Shown in pieces: positions 8,858 through 18,073 of a DNA stretch of 64,000 nt. Under the pieces are notes generated by a model, which worked only from the letters and a program-made list of their open reading frames with translations, was not told where the DNA came from and did no database searches. Numbering within the stretch: position 1 is the stretch's first letter; every line of letters starts with the position of its first letter. The stretch comes from Dyella sp. S184 (GTDB lineage: Bacteria > Pseudomonadota > Gammaproteobacteria > Xanthomonadales > Rhodanobacteraceae): contig NZ_LMUE01000017.1 of NCBI RefSeq assembly GCF_009766065.1, positions 95,662 to 159,661 on the forward strand. Direction: 5' to 3'. The translations under genes and the position numbers were made by a program.

Positions 8858-11800
8858 GGCGTGCGCTCGGACGCCTGTTCAGACGTCGGTTCGGGACGCT
8901 TGCGCTGGAAGCGCTGCGCCAGACGGTCAAAGAGCAGATAGATCACCGGCGTGGTGAACAGCGTCAGCACCTGGCTCAGCGTCAGGCCGCCGATGATGGC
9001 CAGACCGAGCGGGCGGCGCAGCTCCGAGCCGGTGCCAGTGCCCAGCAGCATCGGCAACGCACCGAGCATCGCGGCCAATGTCGTCATCAGGATTGGCCGG
9101 AAGCGCAGCAGCGAGGCTTCGAAGATCGCCTCCTCGGGCGGCTTGCCGTGCTCGCGCTCGGCCTCGAGCGCGAAGTCCACGATCATGATCGCGTTTTTCT
9201 TCACGATACCGATCAGCAACACGATGCCGATGATGCCGATCACGTCCAGGTCGCTGCCCGCAATCATCAGCGACAGCAGCGCGCCGATGCCGGCCGAGGG
9301 CAGCGTCGAGAGAATCGTCACCGGATGGATGAAGCTTTCATACAGCACGCCGAGCACGATGTAGACGGCGACCAGCGCGGCGATCAGCAGGTATACCTCG
9401 CTCGACAGCGAATCCTGGAAGGCCTGCGCGGCGCCCTGGAACGATGAGGTGATCGAAGGTGGCAGATGCACGGCTTGCTCGGCCTGATTTACCTCGTCCA
9501 CCGCCTTGCTGAGCGAGGCGTCCTGGGCCAGGTTGAACGAGATGGTGACCGCGGGGAACTGGGCCAGATGGCTGATCACCAGCGGCGACTTGGTGACCTT
9601 GATCGTGGCGATGCCTTTCAGCGGTACCTGGCCGCTGCTGCTGGTCTGGCTGGGCAGGTACAAGTTGCCGAGCGACTCGATCGTCGGCAGGCTTTCGGGC
9701 TTGGCGACCAGGATCACGCGGTACTGGCTGGATTGATCGAAGATCGTCGACACGATGCGCTGTCCCAGCGCGTCGTAGAGCGCGTTGTCGATCGTCGCCG
9801 CGGTAATGCCATAACGTGCGGCGAGTTGACGATTGACCTCGACGTCCACGCTCAGGCCATCGTTGTTCAGATCGCTGGTGACGTCGGTGATCGAGGTGAT
9901 CTTTTTCATGCGCGCGATCAGGGCGGGCACGTATTGCATGAAGGCTTGCTGGTTTGGTCCGCGCAGCACGAACTGGTACTGGTTCGGTGACACCGTGGTA
10001 TCGAGGGTCAGGTCCTGCTCGGGCTGCAGGTACAGCTGGATGCCCGATACGTTCGTTACTTCGGTCTGCAGGCGCCGGGCGATTTCGGCCGCTGTCGACG
10101 AGCGATCGTCACGCGCCTTCAGGTTGATCAGGAAGCGGCCGTTGTTGAGCGTGGTATTGGTGCCGTCGATGCCGACGTACGAGGTCAGCCCGGTGACGTC
10201 CTGATCCTTGAGGATCGCGTCAGCCAGCGCCGCCTGGCGTTCCACCATCGCGGTGTACGACACCGAGTTGTCGGCGACGCTGATGCCCTGGATCACCCCC
10301 ACGTCCTGCGTTGGGAACAGACCCTTGGGGATCGTGATGTACAGGATCACGGTCAGCGCCAGGGTCGCCAGGAAGATCAGCAGGGTCAGCGTCTGGTGCT
10401 TCAGAACGACACGCAGGCCACGCTCGTAGCCAGCCAGGGTCTTGTTGAACAGGCCTTCGCTGATCCGCTCGAAGCGGCTCGGATGCCGGTCGGCCTGTGC
10501 CCGCAGCAGGCGTGCGCAAAGCATCGGCACCAGGGTCAGCGAGACCACGCCCGAGAGCACGATGGTGACTGCCAGGGTGACCGCGAACTCGCTGAACAGG
10601 CGCCCGATCACGCCGCCCATGAACAGCAGCGGGATCAGCACCGCGATCAGCGAGACGGTCAGCGACACGATGGTGAAGCCGATCTGCCCGGCACCTTCCA
10701 GTGCCGCTTCGAGTGGTGTCTTGCCTTCCTCCAGGTAACGCACGATGTTCTCGATCATCACGATCGAGTCGTCGACGACGAAGCCGGTGGCGATGATCAG
10801 CGCCATCAGCGAGAGGTTGTCGATCGAGTAGTTCAGCTGGTACATCACCGCCAGCGTGCCGATCAGCGACACCGGCACGGAAATGCTCGGGATGATCGTG
10901 GCCGGTATGTTGCGCAGGAACACGAAGATCACGAGCACCACCAGCACGATCGCCAACACCAGTTCGAATGCCGCATCGGAGACGGACGAGCGGATCACGC
11001 CGGTGCTGTCGGAAACGACCTCGACCTTCATCCCCGCCGGCAGCGTGGATTCAAGCTGAGGCAGCTCTTTCATGATCTGGTTGACGGTGGCGATCACGTT
11101 CGCGCCAGGTTGGCGCTGCACATTGAGCACGATCGCCTGCGTCTTGTTGAACCAGGCGCCTTGCTCGGTGTTCTGCGCGGACTGGGTGACCTTGGCGACG
11201 TCGCGCAGGTAGACCGGCGCACCGTTCTGGTAGGAGATCACCGTGGCCAGGTAATCCTCGGGATTCTCGATCTGGTCGTTGCCGTTGATCGTGTAGTCCA
11301 GTTTCGGACCGTCGAAATTGCCCTTCGGCTGGCTGACGTTGACGTTTGCGATCAACGAGCGCAGATCGTCGATATTGAGTCCGTAGGCGGCCAGCTTCTG
11401 CGGGTCCGCCTCAACCCTGACCGCTGGCACGTTGCCGCCGGCCGGGGTGACCAGGCCGACACCGGACACTTCGGAAATCTTCGCGCCCAGTCGGTTGTTG
11501 GCGACGTCCTGCAACTGCGGCAGCGACATCGAGTTGGAGGTAACCGCCAGGGTAAGGATCGGCTGGTCGGCCGGGTTCACCTTGGCATAGGTCGGCGGTG
11601 CCGGCAGTCCCGTGGGCAGCAGGCTGTTGGATGCGTTGATCGCCTCCTGCACGTTCTGTTCGGCGATGTCGAGGTTGAGCGAGAGGTCGAACTGCAAGGT
11701 GATGACCGAAGCCCCGGCGGAACTGTTCGAGGTCATCTGCTGCAAGCCGGGGATCTCGCCCAGCTGCACTTCCAGGGGCGCGGTCACCGTGGTCGCCATC

Positions 11801-11973
11801 ACCGTGGGGCTGGCGCCGGGGTAGAAGGTCTGCACCTGGATCGTCGGGTAGTCGACGTCCGGCAACGACGACACCGGCAGGAAACGCACCGCGACCAGGC
11901 CCACCAGCACAAGGGCGATCATCAGCAGTGACGTAGCCACCGGCCTGAGTACGAACAGGCGGGAAATGTTCAT
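8854..11973 (-). CDS. mdtB: RND multidrug efflux pump subunit, MdtB-like
   Basis: A 1039-residue RND permease, standard length for the family. The N-terminus MNISRLFVLRPVATSLL and the segment SLPDVDYPTIQVQTFYPGAS are characteristic of MdtB. Asp401-Asp402 in GFVVDDSIVMIEN are the transmembrane proton-relay pair. In E. coli, MdtB and MdtC assemble as a B2C heterotrimer with the adaptor MdtA and an outer membrane channel; the gene order here is the same, with a NodT-type channel added. The stop overlaps the start of the next pump gene by four bases. It begins 17 bases after the adaptor gene; its own ribosome binding site is weak, which fits coupled translation. Confidence 0.94.
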   Translation of the reverse strand: MNISRLFVLRPVATSLLMIALVLVGLVAVRFLPVSSLPDVDYPTIQVQTFYPGASPTVMATTVTAPLEVQLGEIPGLQQMTSNSSAGASVITLQFDLSLNLDIAEQNVQEAINASNSLLPTGLPAPPTYAKVNPADQPILTLAVTSNSMSLPQLQDVANNRLGAKISEVSGVGLVTPAGGNVPAVRVEADPQKLAAYGLNIDDLRSLIANVNVSQPKGNFDGPKLDYTINGNDQIENPEDYLATVISYQNGAPVYLRDVAKVTQSAQNTEQGAWFNKTQAIVLNVQRQPGANVIATVNQIMKELPQLESTLPAGMKVEVVSDSTGVIRSSVSDAAFELVLAIVLVVLVIFVFLRNIPATIIPSISVPVSLIGTLAVMYQLNYSIDNLSLMALIIATGFVVDDSIVMIENIVRYLEEGKTPLEAALEGAGQIGFTIVSLTVSLIAVLIPLLFMGGVIGRLFSEFAVTLAVTIVLSGVVSLTLVPMLCARLLRAQADRHPSRFERISEGLFNKTLAGYERGLRVVLKHQTLTLLIFLATLALTVILYITIPKGLFPTQDVGVIQGISVADNSVSYTAMVERQAALADAILKDQDVTGLTSYVGIDGTNTTLNNGRFLINLKARDDRSSTAAEIARRLQTEVTNVSGIQLYLQPEQDLTLDTTVSPNQYQFVLRGPNQQAFMQYVPALIARMKKITSITDVTSDLNNDGLSVDVEVNRQLAARYGITAATIDNALYDALGQRIVSTIFDQSSQYRVILVAKPESLPTIESLGNLYLPSQTSSSGQVPLKGIATIKVTKSPLVISHLAQFPAVTISFNLAQDASLSKAVDEVNQAEQAVHLPPSITSSFQGAAQAFQDSLSSEVYLLIAALVAVYIVLGVLYESFIHPVTILSTLPSAGIGALLSLMIAGSDLDVIGIIGIVLLIGIVKKNAIMIVDFALEAEREHGKPPEEAIFEASLLRFRPILMTTLAAMLGALPMLLGTGTGSELRRPLGLAIIGGLTLSQVLTLFTTPVIYLLFDRLAQRFQRKRPEPTSEQASERTP

Positions 11974-11990
11974 CGGGTCGTCGCCGCCGC

Positions 11991-13259
11991 TTACGAAGCT
12001 TGTGAGGCGGAGGCGGTACCGTGGGTCCGCTTCCTGCCTTGTTGCGATGTGCTTGCCGCCGAAGAAGCGGGCGCCGGGGTGCTGCCTGCTTCTGCCGGCT
12101 TGGCCGATTTCGCCGCGGCGAGCTTGACCTTGGCGCCGTCGCTCAAGCGGTCCATGCCGTCGGTGACCACGACCTGGCCAGCCGCGAGGCCCGACAGGAT
12201 GACCGTATTCTTGCCGTCGCTGGGGCCCTGGGTCACCTTGTGCACGGAGACGGTGTTGTCAGCGTTGACGAGGTAGACGTAATCCCCTGGCGCGCCGCTC
12301 TGCACGGCGGGCGTCGGCACCAGTACCGCGTTCTGTAGCGTGTCGACCAGCAGTTTCACGTTGACGAATTCACTGGGAAACAACGCCTCGTCGTCGTTGG
12401 GCACGGTCGCACGCAAGCTCACCGTACCGGTGCTGGTGGCCATCTGGTTGCCGAGTGCGTACAGCGTGCCGGTGGCGATCTGCTTGCTGTTGTCGCTGTC
12501 GTAGATCGTGACTGCCAGCTTTGCGTTGGGGCTGTTGAAGCGCTGCAGCACTTTCGCCAGCGAGTTCTGCGGCACGGTGAACTGCACCGTGGTCGGCTTC
12601 ATGGTGGTGATCGTCACGATGCCCGGCGAGGTCGACTGGGTAACGTAATTGCCTGGATCGACCAGGCGCAAACCGACCCGCCCGGCAACCGGTGCGGTGA
12701 TGTGGCAGTAGACGAGGTCGAGGTCGAACTGCGCGATACTTGCCTGGTCGGCCTTGATCGCAGCTTCGTCCTGCTGGACCGTGAACTGCTGGTCCGCATA
12801 GGTCTGCTCGGCAATCGACTTCTGCGCGTGCAACTGCGTGTAGCGGGCCAGATCGGCGCGGGCCTGGGCCAGGGTCGCCTGGTCCTTGGCCAATTGCGCC
12901 TGGGCCTGCTGCTTGTCGATTTCGTACTGGCGTGGATCGATCTGGGCGAGGAACTGCCCCTTGGTGACATCCTGGCCTTCCTGATAGCCGACCGCAGTCA
13001 GGTAGCCGCTCAATTGCGGCAGTACGTTGACGGTGGCGACCGGGGTCACCGTGCCCAGCTCGCTCAAGGTTTCCGGCATGCTGCCCAAGATTGCAGTGGC
13101 CGCGCTCACCACTTGCGCTGGCGTACCGACTTTTGCCTTCTTGCTGTTGAGGAGATGGAACACGACCAGGGCAACCAGCAGAACGATAACCACCACAGTG
13201 ATCAGCAAGCCACGCCTTTTGTACCAGTGTTCGTTTGCTTTCGGTGTGTCGGCACTCAT
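11991..13259 (-). CDS. mdtA: RND efflux periplasmic adaptor (membrane fusion protein), MdtA-like
   Basis: First gene of the efflux operon, 422 residues. An N-terminal membrane anchor (about 18-37) is followed by the biotinyl-lipoyl-like half motif, a long alpha-hairpin rich in Gln/Ala (about 115-185), the second lipoyl half ITAPVAGRVGLRLVDPGNYV, and a beta-barrel domain. It bridges the inner membrane pump and the outer membrane channel in the periplasm. The last 45 residues are a low-complexity Ala/Ser/Pro/Lys tail, longer than in E. coli MdtA. The ATG at 13259 has a good GGGAG site seven bases upstream. The operon promoter must lie in the 227 bp between 13260 and 13486; a TTGACA hexamer is present at 13307-13312 on the minus strand but its partner -10 is weak. 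Confidence 0.93.
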   Translation of the reverse strand: MSADTPKANEHWYKRRGLLITVVVIVLLVALVVFHLLNSKKAKVGTPAQVVSAATAILGSMPETLSELGTVTPVATVNVLPQLSGYLTAVGYQEGQDVTKGQFLAQIDPRQYEIDKQQAQAQLAKDQATLAQARADLARYTQLHAQKSIAEQTYADQQFTVQQDEAAIKADQASIAQFDLDLVYCHITAPVAGRVGLRLVDPGNYVTQSTSPGIVTITTMKPTTVQFTVPQNSLAKVLQRFNSPNAKLAVTIYDSDNSKQIATGTLYALGNQMATSTGTVSLRATVPNDDEALFPSEFVNVKLLVDTLQNAVLVPTPAVQSGAPGDYVYLVNADNTVSVHKVTQGPSDGKNTVILSGLAAGQVVVTDGMDRLSDGAKVKLAAAKSAKPAEAGSTPAPASSAASTSQQGRKRTHGTASASQAS

Positions 13260-13486
13260 AAACCATCTCCCGGGTGCTCAATACCCGTTACTAAAGCACT
13301 TTCATTTGTCAAAGCAACGTCATCCCGGACGGCAGAGCCACCGTCAGCATAACTGGCAGAATGGTTTGTAACGGTTTGCCGTGCGTGTGGTTGACGCAAG
13401 AAGCTACAGCTTGCGGCTGGTGAATCCACGTATGGCGGCTTCAACGTGTCGCCGAGTTGTCTTGTTCGCGCGGCGGTCGTTGTGTC

Positions 13487-14269
13487 TCATGGCACATGCT
13501 GCTTCACCAGCTTGATCTCGAACAGCTTCGGCCAGCGCTTGCCGGTGACGAACAGACGATCGTGTTCGGCGTCGTAGGCAATGCCGTTGAGTACATCATT
13601 ACCCGGATCCGGCAGCTGATTGACGTCGAGCAAACCCGTGAGGTCGATCCAGCCCACGACGTGGCCGGTGGCCGGATCGATCCGCGCGATCCGGTTGGTC
13701 AGCCAGACGTTGGCATAGATCTCGCCCTTGACCCATTCCAGCTCGTTGAGATTCGTCACCGGCTCGCCGTCGGCCATCACCATGATGCTGCCGGTCGTGG
13801 TCAGCGTCTCCGGATCGAGGATACGCAGTACCGCCGAACCATCGCTCATATACAGATGATGGCTGTCGCGGGTCAGCGCCCAGCCTTCGCCCGGATAGGC
13901 AAACGTGTGTTGCAGCTTGAAGCTGGCCATGTCGTAGACAAAACCGGTCTGGTTCTTCCAGGTGAGCTGCACCAGATGGTTCTTCCAGTCGACGATGCCC
14001 TCGCCGAAATACTCTGACGGCACGTTGTAGCGCTGTACCACTTCACCGGTTTTCAGTTCCACCTTGCGCACGGTCGATTCGCCGGCCTCGCCGGTGCTTT
14101 CGTAGAGGTAGCCGTCCTTGTAGAACAGACCTTCGGTATAGGCGCCGGTATCGTGCGGATAGACGTGCACGACCTTGTAGCCGTAGACGGGTATCGCCGC
14201 TTGGGCAGCGGCACTGCCCAGCAAAAGGGCGAGAGCGAGGATCGAGGTGAGGCCGGGCAATCGGGTCAT
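13487..14269 (-). CDS. Glutaminyl-peptide cyclotransferase (beta-propeller glutamine cyclotransferase family)
   Basis: A 260-residue exported enzyme expected to convert N-terminal glutamine of peptides or proteins into pyroglutamate. Residues 1-24 form a signal peptide ending AAAQA. The mature part matches the plant-type glutamine cyclotransferase family, a five-bladed propeller: conserved blocks are GAYTEGL near the N-terminus, AYPGEGWALT, LNELEWV and YANVWLTNRIARIDP. Length and motifs are complete. It is co-directional with, but 227 bp upstream of, the efflux operon, and 46 bp downstream of the helicase gene. The natural substrate in bacteria is not established; cyclisation may protect secreted protein ends. 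Confidence 0.9.
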   Translation of the reverse strand: MTRLPGLTSILALALLLGSAAAQAAIPVYGYKVVHVYPHDTGAYTEGLFYKDGYLYESTGEAGESTVRKVELKTGEVVQRYNVPSEYFGEGIVDWKNHLVQLTWKNQTGFVYDMASFKLQHTFAYPGEGWALTRDSHHLYMSDGSAVLRILDPETLTTTGSIMVMADGEPVTNLNELEWVKGEIYANVWLTNRIARIDPATGHVVGWIDLTGLLDVNQLPDPGNDVLNGIAYDAEHDRLFVTGKRWPKLFEIKLVKQHVP

Positions 14270-14315
14270 CGGTCAGATTCTTCTGAAGGAAGTCATGTCG
14301 AGGCCGTGCACGTTA

Positions 14316-15701
14316 TCAGCCCAGCGGTCGTACGCGGAAGTTGCGCCCCTTGATCTTGCCGGCGCGCAGGCGCTCCAGCGCCTTGTTCGCCAGTGCGCGG
14401 CTGATCGCCACGTAGGCGCGGGTGGCGAACACGTCGATCTTGCCGATGTCCTTTGCGTCGAGCCCGGCATCGCCGGTGAGCGCGCCGAGGATGTCGCCGG
14501 GGCGCAGCTTGTCCTGTCGCCCGGCATCGATCACCAGGGTCTTCATCGGCGCGAGGTGCAGGGTCTTGCCTCGTGCTGGCGCGATCTTCAGCGGGCGCCA
14601 CGGCAGTGGTACGCCACCCAGTTCTTCGATGTTCGTCGCCTTCGGCCGCTCGCGCGGCGTGCACAGCGTGATCGCGAGGCCGGACTGCCCGGCGCGGCCG
14701 GTGCGGCCGATCCGATGCGTGTGGGTTTCCGGGTCGTGCGGGATGTCATAGCTCACCACCAACGGCAGCGCGGCAATGTCCAGCCCGCGCGCGGCGACGT
14801 CGGTGGCGACCAGCACCGCACAGCTGCGGTTGGCGAAACGCACCAATACCTCGTCGCGGTCGCGCTGCTCCATGTCGCCATGCAGCGCGAGTGCGGAGAA
14901 ACCGCGACGATCGAGTTCCTGCGCCACCGCATCCACTTCGCGGCGCATGTTGCAGAACACCAGCGCATGCTCGGCGCGGTCGCCGCTCAGCAGCTGCGCC
15001 AAGGCATCGATTTTCTGCGCCGGATCCACTTCGTGGAAGCGCTGCTCGATCGCCGGCTTTTGCTCGATCGGCGCATCCACCGTCACCTCGACCGGGTTGC
15101 GCTGCACGCGCTGGCTTACCGCGCGAATCTCATCGGGATAGGTCGCCGAGAACAGCAGCGTCTGGTGATGCTTGGCGATGCGCCCGATGATGTCGTCGAT
15201 CGCATCGGTGAAACCCATGTCGAGCATGCGATCGGCCTCGTCCAGCACCAGCACCTTGATGCCGCCGCCATGCAGGCTTTCCCGCTTCAGATGCTCCTGC
15301 ACGCGGCCGGGCGTGCCGACCACGATGTGCGGGTCATGCGTGAGTGACGCCAGCTGAGGCCCCAGCGGCATGCCGCCGCACAGCGTCAGCAGTTTCACGT
15401 TGGGGATGTTCGCCGCCAGCTTGCGGGTCGCCTTGCTGACCTGGTCGGCCAGTTCGCGGGTCGGGCATAGCACCAGCGCCTGCAGCCGGATCGTGTCCAC
15501 ATCGATAGCCTGCAGCAGGCTCAGCCCGAACGCCGCGGTCTTGCCGCTGCCAGTCTGCGCCTGCGCGATCACGTCGCGACCTTCCAGCATCGGCGGCAGG
15601 CTTTGTGCCTGCACGGGCGTCATCGTGGCGTAACCGAGCGTTTGGAGGCTGGCGAGCAGGGCGGGTTTGAGCGGGAGCGAGCTGAAGGCGGTCATCTGCA
15701 T
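14316..15701 (-). CDS. dbpA: ATP-dependent RNA helicase DbpA
   Basis: A DEAD-box helicase of 461 residues that in E. coli acts in 50S subunit assembly by recognising hairpin 92 of 23S rRNA. Visible motifs: Q motif around TPVQAQSLPP, Walker A AQTGSGKT (48-55), PTRELA, TPGR, DEAD at 154-157, SAT, and HRIGRTGRAG in the second RecA-like domain. The C-terminal 75 residues, containing KIDVFATRAYVAISRALANK and ending KGRNFRVRPLG, form the DbpA-type RNA-binding (RRM-like) domain that separates DbpA from other DEAD-box helicases. The stop codon lies only 9 bp from the end of the next upstream minus-strand gene's coding sequence. Confidence 0.95.
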   Translation of the reverse strand: MQMTAFSSLPLKPALLASLQTLGYATMTPVQAQSLPPMLEGRDVIAQAQTGSGKTAAFGLSLLQAIDVDTIRLQALVLCPTRELADQVSKATRKLAANIPNVKLLTLCGGMPLGPQLASLTHDPHIVVGTPGRVQEHLKRESLHGGGIKVLVLDEADRMLDMGFTDAIDDIIGRIAKHHQTLLFSATYPDEIRAVSQRVQRNPVEVTVDAPIEQKPAIEQRFHEVDPAQKIDALAQLLSGDRAEHALVFCNMRREVDAVAQELDRRGFSALALHGDMEQRDRDEVLVRFANRSCAVLVATDVAARGLDIAALPLVVSYDIPHDPETHTHRIGRTGRAGQSGLAITLCTPRERPKATNIEELGGVPLPWRPLKIAPARGKTLHLAPMKTLVIDAGRQDKLRPGDILGALTGDAGLDAKDIGKIDVFATRAYVAISRALANKALERLRAGKIKGRNFRVRPLG

Positions 15702-15710
15702 ATGATCGCA

Positions 15711-17156
15711 TCAATGCATGGCGGCTGTCGGAAGTGGCGGGTGCAACATGGTTGCCTGTCTGCCACCGGCAAGTTGCGACAGCGGAAATGCGTGCTCGAC
15801 CGCCATGCGCAGCATGGTCGGCGTCACGTAGGAACGGTGCGCGTGTTGAATGATTGCCATGTAGAGCCGACCGAAAATATTCTTGCAGTGCACACGTGTG
15901 CCAAGGGTAATGTCCACGCGCTGATTGCTTAGCACTTGTACGCTGACACAGGATCGGAAGATCAGGTGCTTGTCATTGGCACCGAGAATCACTTGCGCAT
16001 GCACATCATCCTGGTCGATGGCCTGATCAATCACGGGATAGCGCTGATCAAACAGGCTGCCCCTTGCTGGCGACAATAGCGACGACACCGGGCAACCAAG
16101 CGGTGACGTGCGCAAGCCGATGGGTTTCACCAATAGATTGCGCAGCGCCATCATGCGCGATACACCGGCAGGCGGGTTGCTCAGGAAGCCGTCCAGCACA
16201 CTGCTGAGCAGGAAAGAGGCGCTTTTGACGCCGGCATCTTGACCGGTGATGCTTATGCAGAACATGTCTTCGTGATGGCAATGGTCATCGGTCAATTGAT
16301 GCACGAGCAGCGAATCCGCCGGCAAGTGGTCGAGTTCCGTGACCGTGTAGCCGCCACTTTCAAACAGGAAGCCGGTCGAGCGCCTCCATGCGGCCCAGGC
16401 GCCGCGAATCATGCCTGCAGCACAACGTGTGGACGTGCACAGCAGGCTATGCAATGTTCCCGGCGGCGCATCCAGTGAGAGATAGGTGGTCGGGACATGG
16501 AGGTGATCGGACGACGCATCGTGCAGCATTTTGCTAACGCAAGTAGGCAGAAGCACAGTGAGTGAAGGGATGCTCGCCTCGTCCGCAAGTACTTTCTCGC
16601 GTAGCGCCTCCGGGAGATCTCCGCCGAGTTCGTTGGTATGGCATGACAGTGCGAAGAATGCCGGGTGCTGCGAGTTTTTCGTGAGTGGCGCGAACTGATG
16701 CCAGGTGTCACCTCCAAAGCGGACGGTAAACAGACAATCAGGCGGGATGTTGATGTAGTGAAGCGCCTGGATGAAGCTTGATGGGTCCGTTTCGATCTGC
16801 TCGGCATTGGCGCTGGAAAAGCGCAATTGAGCACCGCCGCTGCCGGAGATTGCTGTGAATACGCGGTGGCCGGCATGCCGATGGAATGGATGGCCTTTCG
16901 CGCCGACCGCAAACGAATACAGCGAAGTGGCATCGCCTTTGGAAAGATCGGTACTACCGAGCCGGGCAGAGGGCTCATCCAGTTCATCGACAAAATCTTC
17001 ATGTGCCTGCTGTCGCGCCAGCACACTTGCAAACAGGTGGTCGCCGGAACCGTGGCCGAGCTGCGCGATAAGCGAGACTTCTACTGGCAGACCACCCGAC
17101 GAAGATGGGATACATGCCGTCGGAAATGTTCGAGTGACTCTCGCGTGCATCGACAT
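15711..17156 (-). CDS. Cupin domain - DUF2867 fusion protein
   Basis: A 481-residue protein with two recognisable parts. Residues about 80-160 look like a cupin: a cluster of histidines (His89, His92, His94, His97) in GHPFHRHAGHRVF and a later GGDTWHQF (His153) would make a metal site. Residues about 315-455 resemble DUF2867, including LLVKPIGLRTSPLG, FDQRYPV and VHCKNIFGRLYMAII. It begins 37 bases after an ArsR-family gene, so it is most likely the repressor's target. Base composition is lower in GC than the neighbours, suggesting acquisition. DUF2867 proteins have no firm function; the fusion suggests a metal-dependent sensor or enzyme. Domain assignments are by eye; the exact start could be the second Met. 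Confidence 0.7.
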   Translation of the reverse strand: MSMHARVTRTFPTACIPSSSGGLPVEVSLIAQLGHGSGDHLFASVLARQQAHEDFVDELDEPSARLGSTDLSKGDATSLYSFAVGAKGHPFHRHAGHRVFTAISGSGGAQLRFSSANAEQIETDPSSFIQALHYINIPPDCLFTVRFGGDTWHQFAPLTKNSQHPAFFALSCHTNELGGDLPEALREKVLADEASIPSLTVLLPTCVSKMLHDASSDHLHVPTTYLSLDAPPGTLHSLLCTSTRCAAGMIRGAWAAWRRSTGFLFESGGYTVTELDHLPADSLLVHQLTDDHCHHEDMFCISITGQDAGVKSASFLLSSVLDGFLSNPPAGVSRMMALRNLLVKPIGLRTSPLGCPVSSLLSPARGSLFDQRYPVIDQAIDQDDVHAQVILGANDKHLIFRSCVSVQVLSNQRVDITLGTRVHCKNIFGRLYMAIIQHAHRSYVTPTMLRMAVEHAFPLSQLAGGRQATMLHPPLPTAAMH

Positions 17157-17193
17157 CGAATCGCTCCAGGTGCCCGTACTATTGCTGGCTTGG

Positions 17194-17520
17194 TCAAACG
17201 CCTTGTTTCTTCGTGGCCAGCTTGCGTGATTCGCGCTTGAGCGGTCCTGCAGCAGGACAGATCTCCAGCGCGAAACCGGTAAGTGTGTTCACCAGGCTGT
17301 CCTTGTTGAGGCTGTAGAAGATGAATTGGCCACGGCGTTCACTGTCCACGAGGCCGGCAGCCTCCAGTACCGATAAATGCCGCGATATGGCTGGCGCACT
17401 CATCGCGAAACGGCTGGCGATCTCACCTGCAGTCAACTCATTGGCTGAGAGATAGGCGAGGATTTCGCGCCGTGGGCGTGAGGCGAGGGCTTCAAAGATA
17501 CGGTCGACGGCCATAAACAT
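17194..17520 (-). CDS. ArsR-family winged-helix transcriptional repressor
   Basis: A 108-residue ArsR/SmtB-type regulator. The winged helix-turn-helix spans residues 5-75, with SRPRREILAYL, the recognition helix region MSAPAISRHLSVLEAAGLV, and wing RRGQFIFYSL, typical of the ArsR subgroup that lacks obvious metal-binding cysteine pairs (the only Cys is in the C-terminal tail). It is the first gene of a two-gene unit with the cupin-DUF2867 protein. An 8-8-8 inverted repeat overlaps its -10 box, consistent with autorepression. The start may be the ATG at 17520 or the one at 17514; neither has a Shine-Dalgarno sequence in the AT-rich leader. Confidence 0.88.
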   Translation of the reverse strand: MFMAVDRIFEALASRPRREILAYLSANELTAGEIASRFAMSAPAISRHLSVLEAAGLVDSERRGQFIFYSLNKDSLVNTLTGFALEICPAAGPLKRESRKLATKKQGV

Positions 17521-17524
17521 TTAG

Positions 17525-17548
17525 ATATTTAAAGTAATAGTTAAATAT
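17525..17548. promoter_or_regulatory. Probable ArsR operator (inverted repeat, 8-8-8)
   Basis: ATATTTAA at 17525-17532 and TTAAATAT at 17541-17548 are perfect inverted repeats separated by eight bases. The repeat sits just before the arsR start codon and covers the -10 element, the usual position for an autorepressing ArsR dimer. The symmetry is read directly; the binding protein is inferred from position. Confidence 0.6.
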
Positions 17549-17573
17549 AAACATGGAGAATTTCCGAAGTCAA
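17544..17573 (-). promoter_or_regulatory. Sigma-70-like promoter of the arsR gene
   Basis: On the minus strand TTGACT (17573-17568) and TATATT (17549-17544) are separated by 18 bases, both five of six matches to consensus. The transcript would begin about 15-20 bases before the arsR ATG, leaving a very short leader. The -10 box lies inside the arm of the inverted repeat. Confidence 0.55.
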
Positions 17574-17713
17574 GCGGCATGGGCAAAGCCAGCCAGAAAA
17601 TAGAAGTCAGTGGAGTACCGACTGCCCATGACTGCATGCAATGTATCGTGGCGACTTGCATCTGGCAGCCAGCTCGCCGACCCTGTGCGGCTATCGCCTC
17701 AGTGATTACCACC

Positions 17714-18073
17714 ATGGATATCGTTTTCATCGAAGACCTGCGCATCGATACCGTCATCGGTATCTACGACTGGGAGCGCCGTGTGCGCCAGACGCTGTCG
17801 TTCGATATCGAGATGGCGTTCGACAATACGGTGCCGGCAGCAAGCGACGACATCGCGCTCACGTTGAACTACAAGGACGTCTCCAAGCGCCTGATCGGCT
17901 ATGTGAGCGAGTCGAGCTTTGGCCTGGTCGAGACACTGGCCGAGCGTTGCGTGGCGATCATCCGCGAGGAGTTCGGGGTCAGCTGGGTGCGTCTGAAGCT
18001 GTCCAAGCCCGGCGCGGTGCGCGGCGCGAAGGCGGTCGGCGTGCGGATCGAACGCGGCACGCGGCCGGACTGA
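17714..18073 (+). CDS. folB: Dihydroneopterin aldolase FolB
   Basis: A 119-residue folate biosynthesis enzyme, which splits 7,8-dihydroneopterin into 6-hydroxymethyl-dihydropterin and glycolaldehyde in the cytoplasm. MDIVFIEDLRIDTVIGIYDWER is the standard FolB start, with Glu and the later LNYKDV, FGLVETLAE and a C-terminal KPGAVRGAKAVGV segment that carries the catalytic lysine region. The ATG at 17714 fits the family length; an upstream in-frame start would add 45 residues without homology. It shares one base with the following folK (TGATG), so the two consecutive steps of the pathway are translationally coupled. Confidence 0.94.
   Translation: MDIVFIEDLRIDTVIGIYDWERRVRQTLSFDIEMAFDNTVPAASDDIALTLNYKDVSKRLIGYVSESSFGLVETLAERCVAIIREEFGVSWVRLKLSKPGAVRGAKAVGVRIERGTRPD

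Noticed and set aside
17579..17713. N-terminal extension of FolB by 45 codons
   Set aside because: FolB proteins are about 120 residues and start at the MDIVFIEDL equivalent; the extension has no homology and would overlap the arsR promoter region.
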